NCBI RefSeq assembly: GCF_031143425.1 | Contig: NC_090442.1 | Location: 423,229,776-423,293,775, forward strand | DNA length: 64,000 bases | Reading direction: 5' to 3' | Source: Pleurodeles waltl | Taxonomy: Eukaryota; Chordata; Amphibia; Caudata; Salamandridae | Program-made: the position numbers and the translations under genes | Shown: positions 11,246-22,449 of the stretch, piece after piece | Layout of the letters: each line of letters opens with the position of its first letter | Position numbering within the stretch: position 1 is the stretch's first letter | The notes under the pieces: generated by a model | Database searches by the model: none | Told to the model about the DNA's origin: nothing | Seen by the model: the letters and a program-made list of their open reading frames with translations, nothing else

Positions 11246-11590
11246 GGGCCAGATGTATCAAATGTTTTTGCATTCGCAAACGGTGCGAATCGCAAAATTT
11301 GGCTGTTTGTGAATGCAAAAACGTGGTCTGCGATGCATGAAAGGCATTCGCCGACCAAAAATAAGAAATCACAAAAATTGTGATTTTTTGCATTGCGACT
11401 TGGTTTTGCGAGTCGCATTTTGCGTCTCGCAATTTGTGACATGAAATACCGAATCGCAATTAGTGATTCGGTATTTCAAGTAGGAAATTGCGAGATGCAA
11501 AATGCGACTTGCAAAACCAAGTCGCAATTCAATACACCAAGAAATCGCAAATTGCGATTTTTACCAGGATGGCATTTTGCACATGCAAAA
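11246..11590. repeat. Harbinger left terminal and subterminal inverted repeats
   Basis: After the 15-bp terminal repeat, words such as TTCGCAAA, GCGAATCGCAAA, TTGCGATT and AATCGCAA recur in both orientations. A large imperfect palindrome is centred near 11455-11475 (GTATTTCA...TGAAATAC type with flanking TCGCAA words). The same words recur at 14817-15008. Subterminal repeats like these are the expected binding sites for the Myb-like partner or the transposase; that function is inference. Confidence 0.7.
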
Positions 11591-11668
11591 TACCACTAAG
11601 TGAAACCAGGTGGTAACCAGGTGCAACCTATATAAAGAGGCCCAGAATGCCTCAGACGCTTTTCCACA

Positions 11669-12877
11669 ATGGCTGCACTCTACGTCATGGTGAGGAGAGT
11701 GAGGATCTTGGCAGGTTTGAGGAGAGGGAGGATGAGACAGCAGCGCATTTCAGAGTGCGCATTACACTTTTTGACCAGACTGAGGAGGAAATATTTGAGA
11801 AGTACAGGTTGAGCTCAGCCATGATGCTTGACCTGATAGTTCAGCTACAACCCATATTGCAGCGCACAACACATAGGACTCATAGCATCCCCACCCATGT
11901 GCAGGTATTATGCTCCCTCCACCTACTCGCCTCAGGGAGCTATCAAGGGGTCATAGCAGCAGCTGGAGGGGTCTCACAGTGTACCCTCTCTAGATTTTTC
12001 AATGCATTTATCAATGCCACGCTGAGCAGAATACACCAGTACATCCGATTCCCCCACACCCCACAGGAAATACAGCAGACAAAAATAGATTTCTACCAGA
12101 TAGCACAGTTCCCCCATGTCCTAGGTGCCATAGATGGGACACATGTAGCAATCTGTCCACCATGAGCAACAGAGTATGTGTACCGCAACCGTAAATACCA
12201 ACATTCCATGAATATCGAGGTGATATGCAATGCCTCCTATATCATAACTGATCTCATGGCCAGGTACCCAGGGAGCACACATGATTCATACATCTTTCGC
12301 CACAATGGCATTCATACAAGACTGCTAGCTGGGGAGTTTGGTGAAGGATATCTACTAGGTATTGTCCCTCTGTACACTGGTGCATTGATGGCGTGCTGAT
12401 GTCAGATGGCTCAGTTACTCATTATACCCTCTGTTCCTTTCAGGAGACAGTGCCTACGCAGTGCGCACCTACATGATGACGCCCTACCTAAATCATACAA
12501 CACCTGCTGAACGGAGATACAATGCAGCACACAGGGCAACCCGCAATGTGATGGAGCGCACCTTTGGGCTGCTGAAGAGTCGCTTCCGGTGCCTCCACAA
12601 AAGTGGAGATATAACATGTAGAATAGTGGCTAATAGTGCAATCATGCACAATATAGCTACCACCAGCGGCATACCTGTGGAAATATGTGATTCTGAATCT
12701 GATGAGGATGATGATCCCATACCAACCCTACAGCCAGCAGACCGGACCAGTGCAGCAGAGGGCAGGCAAAGGCGTGCTGACATCACGCACAACCATTTCA
12801 GATGTAAGTATGAACAACACAAATCCACTGACAATTGTACTTGTAGTAAGTACATTTATTACCTTAATGTCAGGTAA
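11669..12877 (+). pseudogene. Harbinger DDE transposase (HARBI1-like), nearly intact
   Basis: HARBI1-type nuclease that cuts and pastes the element together with its Myb-like partner. The likely start is ATG 11669 (MAALYVMVRR), as in family members; the main frame is entered after one indel before about 11750. A helix-turn-helix-like region (GVSQCTLSRFFN) spans about 11965-12000. Catalytic positions are visible: D in GAIDGTH (about 12127-12147), D in GSTHDS (about 12271-12288) and E in MERTFGLLK (about 12550-12576). One in-frame TGA follows CPP at about 12163. An 85-nt GT-AG intron (12359-12443) restores the frame. A GTAAGT at 12804-12809 could be another donor, so the true C-terminus is uncertain. 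The lesions are one frameshift and one stop; the triad is intact. Confidence 0.85.
12359..12443 (+). other. intron in the Harbinger transposase gene
   Basis: The reading frame up to GYLLG ends at G 12358, followed by GTATTG. A pyrimidine-rich tract and CAG close at 12443, directly before GAGACAGTGCC. Splicing splits a glycine codon (G|GA) and continues as DSAYAVRTYMM, which restores collinearity with the family between the second catalytic aspartate and the glutamate. The unspliced sequence runs into a stop. The intron is inferred from boundary sequence and frame; no transcript is available. Confidence 0.7.
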
Positions 12878-13003
12878 TATCAGTTCAACTAGGAGCAACA
12901 ATAAGTAATTGAAACAATAAACAAAAGCAGTTAACAGATATTCACTATTCCTTTATAGTTTCCTGATGGCACAAAAATGTACAGTCCCCTGTGGCCAATA
13001 CAC

Positions 13004-14664
13004 TCATTTCCTCCGGCCACGCAAGCCACTCGAGTGCGCAGTTGCCTCACTGGCACCTCTATTTTCTGCCTCAGTGACAGTGCTGTGCCTGGCACTGCGA
13101 CGTCTGGCATCAGTTGTGGGCACAGCTAAGCTGCTGAGTCTCGATGTGTCCTCAGTGTCCCCCAGTCCCAGTTCACTTGGTGTGGCTGACCGGTTACCCA
13201 TCATATTGTCTATCACATTTGTGATCTGCACCAGTCCTTGTGCCACATCCCTACTGCTGTGCGCGGCCTCTATCTGTGCGGCCACAGCACGCCGCGATAT
13301 GAGGGCTGTTGAATTTGCCAGCCTATTGACAGAGCGACAAAAACCGCCAAACATACCCATGAAACATCTCTCCTGCCTGCGGTGGCTAACTCTGTCGTGG
13401 CGCAGCTCATGACACAGTTCCCTCACTGCACCAGTCAGCTCCCTCGTATTCTCCGATGCTTGGATCTGTCCCTCATGCAGCTGTTTGATGTTCGAATTGA
13501 GACACTCTAGCTGGCGATACAGCCCCCCCATGTTTGTATTGTGTGCCTGCATCTGCCTTTGTAACGCAGAGATTTATTTGTTTTGCAGGCGTTGCTGCTT
13601 TAACATTGCCGATTCCAGGCCACCGAACACTGATGGTCCTTCACCTGTCTCAAAAGCCTGTGCGCCTGCATACATAGGCATCCTGTGGGGTGTTGTGCTA
13701 CGCTGTGGACAGGGCTCCTGCATCCCAGTGCATCTGCCACTTGGGGAAGGTGTTTTGTGAGTCATCCTGCTGCTCATCAGAGTCCTGGCTCAGTTCTGGT
13801 AGTGGCACTGCCCTAGACCTGCGTCGGATTGGCGATATGTTCTGTGACTCCCTGGTATTAGAGTCAGAAGCAGGTTGGGTGTCTGTTTCCCCTGCAATGG
13901 CACATGCTGTAGCTGCTGGGCCTGGGCCACCTGCAACCACAATATCCAGCATGTCAGTTATGTATGTATCAATAAAGGTCGCACAATGGTAATAAACGTA
14001 CAGTTACTTCTCATCACAATGTTGTGGGTGTTGTGGTCTTCTGTGTGTCGCTCTGCCTATTACATTGTATGTGCTACTTTTAGCTCTGGGTTGTGGACTA
14101 CCACTCCCATAGGGCATTGTTGTGCTGCTTCTAAGATGTGGAATGGACTACTTCTCACAATGCTTTGCCCTACTTGCTAATTCCTAAGGGGCTTTTGTGC
14201 ATACACATATGGAGTTACATTTCAAATTTGCACTTACCTTTACTTGTACTTGGTGTGCTGGATGTGTCAATGTCAGTGACCCCACTGACTGCTTCTGGGA
14301 GGAGTGTGGACTCCACTAGGTCTTCCATCGGGGTGGAGGGTGTCTCTGTGGGTGGTCCGCCTCCTGTGCTCATGGCCTCCGGCAGTCGTCTTGCCCCCCT
14401 CTCCTTGGCACAGGACTGCAGGTCGTACCACCTCTTCTTTATTTCCTCCACAGAGCGCTGCGCTACTCCAACAGCGCAGATTTTGGTCTGGATATCTGCC
14501 CGGAGTCTGCACTTTTCACTCTCAGGCACCTGGAGTGAGCTTTTGCCAAACAAACGGTCATGGCTCCTGACCACCTCCTCTGTGAGCACCTCCAGCTTTT
14601 GCTCACTAAACTTTAGTTTACGCTTCCTTTCTCCCTTCTCCTTTCCCTGTGCAGAGGTATCCAT
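13004..14664 (-). pseudogene. Harbinger Myb/SANT-like DNA-binding partner
   Basis: The second gene of the transposon encodes a trihelix (Myb/SANT-like) protein thought to bind subterminal repeats and help import the transposase. From ATG 14664 it opens with a basic run and FSEQKLEVLTEEVV, followed by the EEIKKRWYDLQS helix typical of the domain (about residues 20-95). Exon 1 ends at 14238 with GTAAGT as donor; the acceptor CAG ends at 13931, giving an intron of about 307 nt with matching phase. Exon 2 has an acidic, Ser-rich stretch, then a helical, coiled-coil-like tail (LNSNIKQLHEGQIQ, about 13500-13460) ending in a basic GLRGRRK. One indel near 13740-13780 and one stop near 13573 break exon 2. 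Confidence 0.8.
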
Positions 14665-14816
14665 GGTGGTTCTGCAGTGCTGCCTTCTTCAGAGACTTGC
14701 TCACTGTGGCTGGGCTGACTCTCTCTGAGTGCTAGTTTGGGTGTGGCACCTGCAAACTGCCTGGAATGACTCACTTCCTGCTTGTTATGTCATCAGGCTC
14801 CTCCAGGTGTGTGTTC

Positions 14817-15031
14817 TCGCAATTTGCGATTTTCAATTACCGAATCGCAATTTGCGTTCTCGCAAATTGCGATTCGGTATTTGGGCCTCGCAAACCACAA
14901 ATAGCGAATTTTAAGAAATCGCTAATTCCGATTCGCTATATTGATACCTGGCCTATTGCGACTCGGAAGTAGCGATTTCTTAAAAATCGCTATTTGCGTT
15001 TCGCAAGGCCATTTCATGATACATCTGGCCC
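14817..15031. repeat. Harbinger right subterminal and terminal inverted repeat
   Basis: Repeated TCGCAATTTGCGA, ACCGAATCGCAA and AAATCGCTA words form several small inverted repeats and lead into the terminal repeat at 15017-15031. Similar words occupy 11280-11590 in opposite orientation. No coding potential is seen. Confidence 0.7.
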
Positions 15032-15316
15032 TAGATTACCTAAACATCAGAACGGACAGTGCCTGAAAGAGTGTCTCTATCTGGCAGCCTAGATGATAGA
15101 CCGAGTTATAGAAATTGATAAGAAAAAAGGTGAGTTTATTGGGTAAAACAATCCACAGAAACTGAATCCCATTATAACTGAGAGGAATTGGAATGATCTT
15201 TAAGAGGTTAGAGACATTAATCATAATGACCAGACCACCCCAAGCTCTCTGTTCCAATGAAGCAACAGCTGGGATGGTAAAACTCTCAAAACCATCCCAG
15301 GTGATGTTCTCAAGCG
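15032..15316 (-). pseudogene. LINE-X endonuclease, N-terminal half
   Basis: The minus-strand frame reads ITWDGFESFTIPAV then RAWGGLVIM, the landmarks after the first catalytic residues of AP-type endonucleases, where the substrate loop precedes a GG-containing strand. It continues as NGIQFLWIVLPNK and a hydrophobic strand. It joins upstream with the piece starting at 38285, the far side of the ERV, and downstream with 11176-11242, the far side of the Harbinger element. Confidence 0.75.
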
Positions 15317-15524
15317 CATTTAATTATGAACACACAAAATACATTTCATTAGACAGTTATGTATTATTATTGTCGAACTAGATTGTGGCTGCCACCAAAG
15401 TGGTCATGTTTTCCAAAACACATGTTTTTTCAAAACACACGTCTTCAATATTTCACATTTAAACATTTGTTATTTCATTTTGTTTTAGTGTCACTGTTTT
15501 ATTAATAATGTTTGTGCTCCAACA
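15317..15524 (-). repeat. ERV 3' LTR, truncated
   Basis: This segment matches 38079-38284 over its whole length with about 90% identity by eye, including the runs around GAACACACAAAATACA and AAACACACGTCTT. Read on the minus strand it starts TGTTGGAGC directly after a polypurine tract, as a 3' LTR must. It stops after about 208 bp, where LINE-X begins, while the 5' LTR continues much further. The distal part of the 3' LTR is therefore deleted, and no target duplication can be paired. Confidence 0.85.
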
Positions 15525-15535
15525 ATCCCTCCTCT
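15525..15535 (-). promoter_or_regulatory. polypurine tract of the ERV
   Basis: On the minus strand AGAGGAGGGAT immediately precedes the LTR start TG. This is the expected plus-strand primer site, and it fixes the LTR boundary and the element orientation. An equivalent AGAGGGGGAAT precedes the related LTR at 44435. Confidence 0.75.
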
Positions 15536-15577
15536 AATGACTATATGTGTCTTCACAACATATACTTAATACTTGTA

Positions 15578-18020
15578 TTAATATTTGTAAGTCATTTCAA
15601 AGTTTAGTTTGTCTACAATATCTATTGTTTCTCGTTTTTCTCCAGTTTTCAGTTTGTCTAATTCATAAAAGTATCTGCTTCTCAATTTCTCTAGTTTAAA
15701 TTCTTCCCTCTTCTGTTCATTTTTCATTCTTTGTCTTTTAATCAGTATGTACAATTTGTAAAATCTGATTATACAGATGACACATATAATGACAATTAAT
15801 AATGGTTTCAATATTTTTACTATAATATCCTTACCAAGATTTCCCAGCCAATTTTTCACTTTTGTAACACCTTTGCCAACGTTTTCCCATACCTCTAGCT
15901 CTTTCAGATCTTTTAAGTTTGAATTTGAATCTGTCAGGTTCTTAATAAAATTTCTAATTCCTTTACTATTGTCAGGTATATAAGTACAACAATGTTTCGC
16001 TTTTAGCACCTGGCAGACTCCGCACTCCTTTGCTAAAAGGATGTCTAACGCAAGTCTGTTCTGCAGAACCATTGAATGGACCGCAGCCATTTCAGTATCC
16101 ATTAGAATTTCAGCTCCAGAAAAATCAGTTAACATGTTATCCACAATAGTGGACAACTTCCTAATTTTCAAAGCATTCAGAACAACTCTTACAGAAGGAA
16201 TAATTGCTCCAAATACATCCCCAATTATGTAAGAATAAGTTTCCCTTCTTGATGTTGGTCTCTGCAATTCATTTGAGTTATGTGTGTCATCTGTATTATC
16301 AAATTGATAAATCTTCGGGAATACAACCCCGAAATAACAAGTCCCATGCCATCCCCTTGGGAGACGATAATAAGCATTTCTTCCACAGATGTAATATACC
16401 CCAGGAATCACAAGATCTTGTCCATTTAACATACAGTCCCATATATTATTTAAAAAAAATACATTTCTGCACTCACTCGTTCACACAAAATTAGTATCAG
16501 TTCTGTATTGAGGTCTGAAAATGCAAAGTTTTCCTACATATTGAAAATCTAAAGCAAGCTTCCCTTGTGGTTTAGTTTCACTAAATGCGTAGTCATTTCT
16601 AAATGTCCTCTTAACTAAGCCTTTCTCTATTTTCTCTTTCAGTGCCTTTCTTCTGTCTTCAGTTTGATCTAGAAAAGATTTTTCCACTGGTGAAAGCAAG
16701 CATGTAAGGTTATTGAGGTGAGAATAAGCTGTGCCAAATGTTAGTGTAGGCTCAAAGAAACCTCCTACAATATCAATATTTCTTTCTTTAGCTATGTTAC
16801 TCAAATGTTATTTAATCGGAACAAAAGAAAACACAACATCCAGGAATAGTAATACTGTATGTATTCTTGATTATAAAGCCTTGTTAGTAAAAGACTACAA
16901 CTAATTCCATATGTTAATGGCATGCTATGGTAAGTAACTCCTTCCTGTACTGATGAAGGAATCTGCGTACAAACATAACATTCTCTCACATCTATCGTCT
17001 CCATATATTCATACAACAAGTGATAAAAAACATTAGAAGAAAGATCTCCTTGTGAGTTGTCTAGTGTAAATATCTCTTATCCCATTTAAACGTTTCTAAC
17101 TTTGAAAGTGTAGTAGTCTCTAAAGAACTAAGGTAACCATTTTCAGGTATACAATAAATACTCATACTCACTATCAACAACAAACTTACTAACACTAACA
17201 CAATTCCCAAACTAATACACATACACTTGCAACACATATTGTTTTAATGCAATTGTGATTGTTATCCATGACCTATAAAGAATCAGAAAGTAGAAGCAAA
17301 AGAAAAATATTTAACTATGCAGCCAAAAAAATCAAAAACAAAAATAATCTTCATTCTTCTTTGTGGTTATTTACAGCAGCTTTCATACTTTTCTCCAGAA
17401 AAATCGGTTTAGCAGCTTGTCAAAAATCAGTTTTCAAAGTCTCTTTCAGTAGATCACAGTCTATTGGACAGTGGTTATCAATTGTAGCATGCAATGTCTC
17501 ACTTGTTCAGCTGGCAATGTAGTTTCAAATTTCAGTTCAAAAGTAATTTCAAGTTCCAAAATATTGACCTGGAAATTCAAGATCAAAACACAAAGACAAA
17601 AAATCACATTGCCACTCATCTGTTGTAAAATACGCCCATTCAGGACCTGAGTATCTTCGACTTGCAACTCTTTTTCTCTTTGATCTCAGATTTGCACTTA
17701 TTTATCCTTCACTCAGATCTTCATCTGTATCTTCTCTTGTTGTGTCTGGCTCTTCATTTATGGTTGACAATACATCTGGAACCCTTTCACCTGTCTGCAG
17801 ATTGGGCCACTTGTCTTTTTTCACAGCTTTCTTTGACAGTGTTGTTTGCAAAACTGGACTTACACTTCTTGATTCAGCAGGATTTTGACCTTTATTTGAT
17901 GTACCTGCAACATTAGCTAATTCAGATGGAGTTAAATCTGCATGACTTTGATTCAACTCAACACCCTCCTCAGCTGCTTCAAGAAACGTGATTTCTTTCA
18001 ACTGATCTTCCAAATCGTCT
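15578..18020 (-). pseudogene. env: ERV envelope gene, broken
   Basis: The frames run from an upstream acidic, Lys-rich stretch (18013-17702), through a surface-subunit piece with a CYVC motif (about 16965), to a C-terminal frame at 16432-15578. The last has a CGRNAYYRLP surface motif and an Arg-rich cleavage-like site (SRRET). A hydrophobic fusion-peptide-like segment follows, then the LQNRLALD region of the transmembrane subunit with a CX7CC pattern. A membrane span (LLIVIICVICIIRF) and a charged tail of about 60 residues complete it. Order and motifs place it among gamma-type envelopes. Stops and frame changes around 17000-17700, 16800 and 16440-16480 make the gene non-functional as it stands. 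Confidence 0.75.
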
Positions 18021-18053
18021 GCTTCTGGGAGAGTTCTCCTCTGACTTGACTCT

Positions 18054-20261
18054 TGTTAGACCTGGCATACTTGGCGTGGTCTCCCCTAACTTTTTACCTC
18101 TGCTTCCCAGGTTGTTGACTGTGTGCGGGACTCTGTTTTTGTTACTCTGGGCACTCTACCACTGCTGACCAGTGCTAAAGTGCAAGTGCTCCCTATGTGA
18201 AATTGTATGTGTAATTGGCTTTTCCCTGATTGGCCTATTTGATTTACTAGTAAGTACCTAGTAAAGTGCACTAGAGGTGCCTAGGGCCTGTAAATCAAAT
18301 GCTACTAATGGGCCTGCAGCACTGATTATGCTGCCTACATGTGTAGCCCTGTTAACATGGTTCAGACCTGCTACTGCATTGCCTGTGGGCGCAGTTTTAA
18401 ACTGCCTATTCAACCTGGTAAGTGTACCTACTTGCCAGGCCCAAACCTTCCCTTTTCATACATGTAAGGTACCCCTAAGTAAGGTCTTAGGTAGCCCCAT
18501 GGGCAGGGTGCAGTGTAAGTTAAAGATGGGACATGTACTGGTGTGTTGTACATGTCCTAACAGTGAAATACTGCCAAATTCGGTTTTCACTGCTGTAAGG
18601 ACTATCTCTCTCATAGGTTAACATGGGGGCTGCTTTTAAATATCCTTAAAGTACGGTTTCCCTTTGAGAGCAGATAGAAATTTGGAGTTTGGGGTCTCTG
18701 AACTCACAATTTAAAAATACATCTGTTAGTGAAGTTGGTTTTTAGATTGTTAGTTCAAAAATACCACTTTTAGAAAGTAGGCATTTTCTTCCTTTAACCA
18801 TTGTGTGACTCTGTCTGTTTGTGGATTCCCTGTCTGGGTCAGACTGACAGTTGGGCTGCTGGTGAATCTCCTCTTGACAGTGACACAAAGGGAGCTGGGG
18901 TGTAGCCTGCATATCCTGATGAGCCATCTGGGCTAGAGTGGCGGGAGGAGTGGTCACTTACACCTGAATGGGATGTGCCTGCCCTCACACAATGCAGTAT
19001 CCAACCCCCTGGTGTGTGTCTGGGGCCTGGCCTGGGCAAGGCAGGATCCTGTCCACAACAGATACTTTCCTTTGAAGTTTTCCTACTTCAAAGACAGAAA
19101 GGGGTATAAGTAGTGGGCACAAAACCCCAGATTTTAGATTTCTTCAAGATCACTTCTAGAACCAAGAGGAACCTCTGCAAGGAGAAGAGCTGAAGAGCTG
19201 AGGAGAAGTGCTGCCTCTTCCTGTGTCTGTGCTTTGTTGGGCTATCCTGCATTTGCTGGTTCTGCCTGTGAAAGGGGACAAAGACTGGACTTTGTTGTGC
19301 ATTTCTGTTTGAGAAGAATCTCCAAGGGCTTGAACTGAGCTTGCCTCCTGTTTTGAAGTTCCAGGGCCATCAAAGACTTCCTGTGCCAGCAGCTGGATTC
19401 TCTTCTGAGACTCCTGCCCTGCAAAGTGGTAGTCTATCCAGTCCCTGGGCCCTTGAAAGATGAAGCTGGCAGAACAAGGACTGAAATTCACTCACAGAAC
19501 ACCATGCAGGGACATTTTTGACGCACCGTCTGCAACGTAGCTGATAAACGACGCCCACCCGCTTTGCGGCTAAAATCAACGCTCCACCTGCATCACGGGC
19601 TGGGAGACCAACGCATTGCGGCTGGAGAAATGACGCAACAAATGCGTGCATCTGCTGATAATGACGCAAACCCCACACAGCGAAGTTTTTTTAACACCTT
19701 GCGACCGGATTTCTCATGCATCGTCACTGCATGTTAAAGTCATTGTGAACCTGCGCGGATCCAAGGTGCCCTGTCCGACCGGAGAAGAAAACGATGCACG
19801 GCCTCACTTGCGAGTAAGGAAATGATGCATCGCCAACTTTTCCAACGCTTGCTCGCCTGTGCGGCTTCATTTTTTATGCAAACCAGATACTTTTTGTAAA
19901 ATCAACGTTTCCATTGTTTTCTGCGGAGTAAGACTCTTATTCTTCTTAAAATTCATATTTTGACGTGTGTATATTGGATTTTTGTTTGTCATTTTGGTTA
20001 TGTTTGACTTGGATAAATATTGCCTATTTTTCTAAATCGGTGTGGTGTCCATTTCATAGTGTTTTCACTGTATTTCCGAGTGTTTGTTGGTACAAATACT
20101 TTACACATTGCTTCTGGGTTAAACCTTTCTTCATTTGCCAAGCTACCAAGGGGATGAGTGAGAGTTAACCAGGTGTGTTTCTCCGTTGCCCTGACTAGAG
20201 TGATGGTTCTTGCTTGGACAGGGGGTAACCTGACTGCCAACCAAATACCCCATTTCTAACA
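18054..20261 (+). repeat. solo LTR of a Gmr1-like Gypsy element inside the ERV
   Basis: The 2208-bp segment begins TGTTAGACC and ends TTTCTAACA. It is flanked by ACTCT (18049-18053) and ACTGT (20262-20266), a 5-bp duplication with one mismatch. It is collinear with the LTRs at 48879-50514 and 55225-57373: shared CTGCTGACCAGTGCTAAAGTG-type start, a GGGGTATAAGTAG TATA region at about 19101-19113, a CCAAGCTACCAAG box and the ACTAGAGTGA box near the end. No internal coding region remains, so LTR-LTR recombination removed it. It separates the ERV integrase from env. Confidence 0.9.
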
Positions 20262-20269
20262 ACTGTCCT

Positions 20270-21350
20270 GCTATATTTCCTGATGCTTGAGCAACTTCGG
20301 GTACATCTATTTAATCTTGCAGAGGTATGTTTGCCTCGTCTCTCAGAGGAGTACCTATATCTTCACCAGTTTGCACTATCTCTGTTTCTGTTTCCACAGT
20401 CTCTCTTCTTACTCCTTGAAACTGTACAATAGTTGTTGGTACTCTCAATCTTCCAGAGCATAGGGTACTTGTTGAGTATGGCTGACGGAAATCCAGTTCA
20501 GAATGCTAGCACACTTCACACCAGTCATAGTAACCAGTAGAACCTGGTACGGGCCCTCCACATAGGTTCCAGACAAGTTTTCCTCACATGCTACTTGACG
20601 ACCACCCAATCACCAGCTCGCAGACTATGACACTTCTCGTGGGATGACTGCATGGTTGTAGCTTCCATCTGGTGAGAGAAAGAGCGAACCACATCAGCCA
20701 GACTCCTGCAGTAATCCAACACCATATCATCTGTTATATTTACAAGAGCATATGCAGGAACAGCTGACAACCTCATTGCTCTACCCACTAGGATTTCTTG
20801 TGGAGAAAGGTCTGACTTTCTATCAGGTGTGTTTCAAATGCTCATCAAAACCAAATGCAACAAATCTGGCCATTTCTGATTTGTAGATGCACACATTTTT
20901 ACAAGTTGTGCTTTCAGGATACTATTCATTTGCTCTACTAATCCAGATGCTTCAGGGTGATAGCTACAGTGCAACTTTTGCTCAATGTTTAAGGCTGAAC
21001 ATAGTAATTTTACCACCTCGTTATTGAAGTGACTTCCTCTATCTGAGTCTAAAGAGGCCGGGAACCCAAAACGAGGGATTAACTCCTTAAGTAAAAGCTT
21101 TGCTACTGTGAGACTATCATTTCTAGGTGTAGGGTAAGCTTCAATCCAGTGACTAAAAATACAGACAATCACCAGCATGTATCTCAGACCACCACACACA
21201 GGCATCTCAATGAAATACATTTGCATTCTGTTGAATGGACCTCCTGGTCTTCCAGTGTGACTCAAATTGACTACTGTTCTTTTTCCCACATTCATTTCAT
21301 CTAACACGTTTGTGATGAATTGCTTCAGCAACCTCTCCTAACTTTGAATT
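20270..21350 (-). pseudogene. pol: ERV integrase
   Basis: The minus-strand frame 21331-20834 covers the catalytic core. The first catalytic Asp position, in the FIEMP box, reads Tyr (MQMYFIEMP). The second Asp is present in LDSDRGSHF and the Glu in SGLVEQMN. It continues at 20788-20591 with the C-terminal region (SHQMEATT, then LRAGDWVVVK), and further to a VEGPYQVLL-like stretch near 20540 in another frame. Loss of the first catalytic residue plus frame changes makes it inactive. The last part is cut from env by the solo LTR at 20261. Confidence 0.85.
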
Positions 21351-21607
21351 GAAGCAGGACTGTTTAAATTTTCGAATCATTGCATCTCTGCCAATGTGTG
21401 CTCAACCATGATAGTATCTTGCCGTGTGTGTCAGTAGACAGTTTGGTAACATCACCTGCCCTTCATTTGAAACCCATAGATCATCACCTTTTTTAATACA
21501 TTTTAATTGTATCCAACCTTTCTGTTAATCTTCAGAAACATTTTCTTGTAAACGTTTGACTTCCCCACCATGTGTCAATGACTGTTAACATGTAATCGTG
21601 AATTCTA

Positions 21608-22393
21608 TCACCATTTCCAATTGGTGAACCAGAAGAGGTCATGAAACCTCAGCTGATCAAAGTCATGGACAACTCCAAATCCATACTGGCTATCTATAAA
21701 AACTGTAACTTTAAGCTGTGCACAAATACAGCATGCCCAAGTAAGAGTCACTAATTCAGCCTCCTGTGCAGAAAATACTCTTTGATGCCATGAAACGTTG
21801 AGTATACCACAAATTGTGCACACAGCATATCCAGAGTTCAATGTTCCCACATTGTCTCTTAGACAGGAACCATCGACAAAACCAATTTGATCATTTTCCT
21901 CTAACGGAATATCCTGAATATCAGATCTGGGTTTCTTGCACAATTCAGTAACTTCCAGACAATCATGTTCAACTTCTTTCAGTTTCTCAATTTCAACATT
22001 GCCTACTGGGAGCAAGGTTGCTGGGATAAGTGCTGTACACCTTTTCAAGGTAACATTTGAAGAACCTAAAATCAGAAGCTTATATTTTGTAAGCCTGGAA
22101 ATAGGTAAATACTGGGTTCTTGTTCTAGTGAGCAAAACTTCAACAGAGTGAGTGACCAGAACAGTTAAAGAATGTCCCATCACAATACTCTCACATTGAG
22201 CTAGTGACAAACCAACTACTGCTACAGCTCCCAAAGAGCCAGGTAAAGCTGCTGTGACTGGATCGAAAGTAGCAGAAAAATATGCTACTGGGCGACTTAC
22301 CTCACCATGTACCTGGGTAAGGACAGAAAGAGCACAAAAATCACTTTTATGACAAAACAACATGAATGATTTTGTGTAGTCAGGCATTCCCAA
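21608..22393 (-). pseudogene. pol: ERV RNase H and connection domain
   Basis: This is an open frame of 261 codons. It begins in the connection region (PVAYFSATFDPV, then LTVLVTHSVEVLL) and runs into RNase H, with FVDGSCLRDN carrying the first Asp. AQEAELVTLTWAC carries the Glu and FIDSQYGFGVVHDF the next Asp. The AQEAEL and SQYGFGVVHDF boxes are typical of gamma- and epsilon-type retroviruses. It is broken from the RT by stops around 22400-22460. Confidence 0.85.
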
Positions 22394-22449
22394 AGCTGGT
22401 TCTCTGCATAAACTCTCTCTCAGCTTCGGAAAAGCTTACATACAAGCTT

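Larger units (their letters stand above)
11246..15031. mobile_element. two-gene (autonomous-type) PIF/Harbinger transposon
   Basis: The terminal inverted repeats GGGCCAGATGTATCA are identical for 15 bp at both ends (11246-11260 and 15017-15031). Flanking trinucleotides are TAA (11243-11245) and TAG (15032-15034), a slightly decayed 3-bp target. Long subterminal stretches are rich in TTGCGATTCGCAA-type words. Inside are the two genes expected of the superfamily, in convergent orientation: a DDE transposase on the plus strand (11669-12877) and a Myb/SANT-like protein on the minus strand (14664-13004). Each has only a few lesions, so the copy is fairly young. It disrupted the LINE-X endonuclease. 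Confidence 0.92.

Noticed and set aside
12966..13412. Plus-strand frame of 148 codons in the Harbinger element
   Set aside because: It is the complement of the Myb-like partner's C-terminal exon. The minus strand gives the meaningful helical protein.
14138..14728. Plus-strand frame of 196 codons with hydrophobic Ser-rich sequence
   Set aside because: It is a shadow of the Myb/SANT-like exon on the minus strand, which carries recognisable domain motifs.
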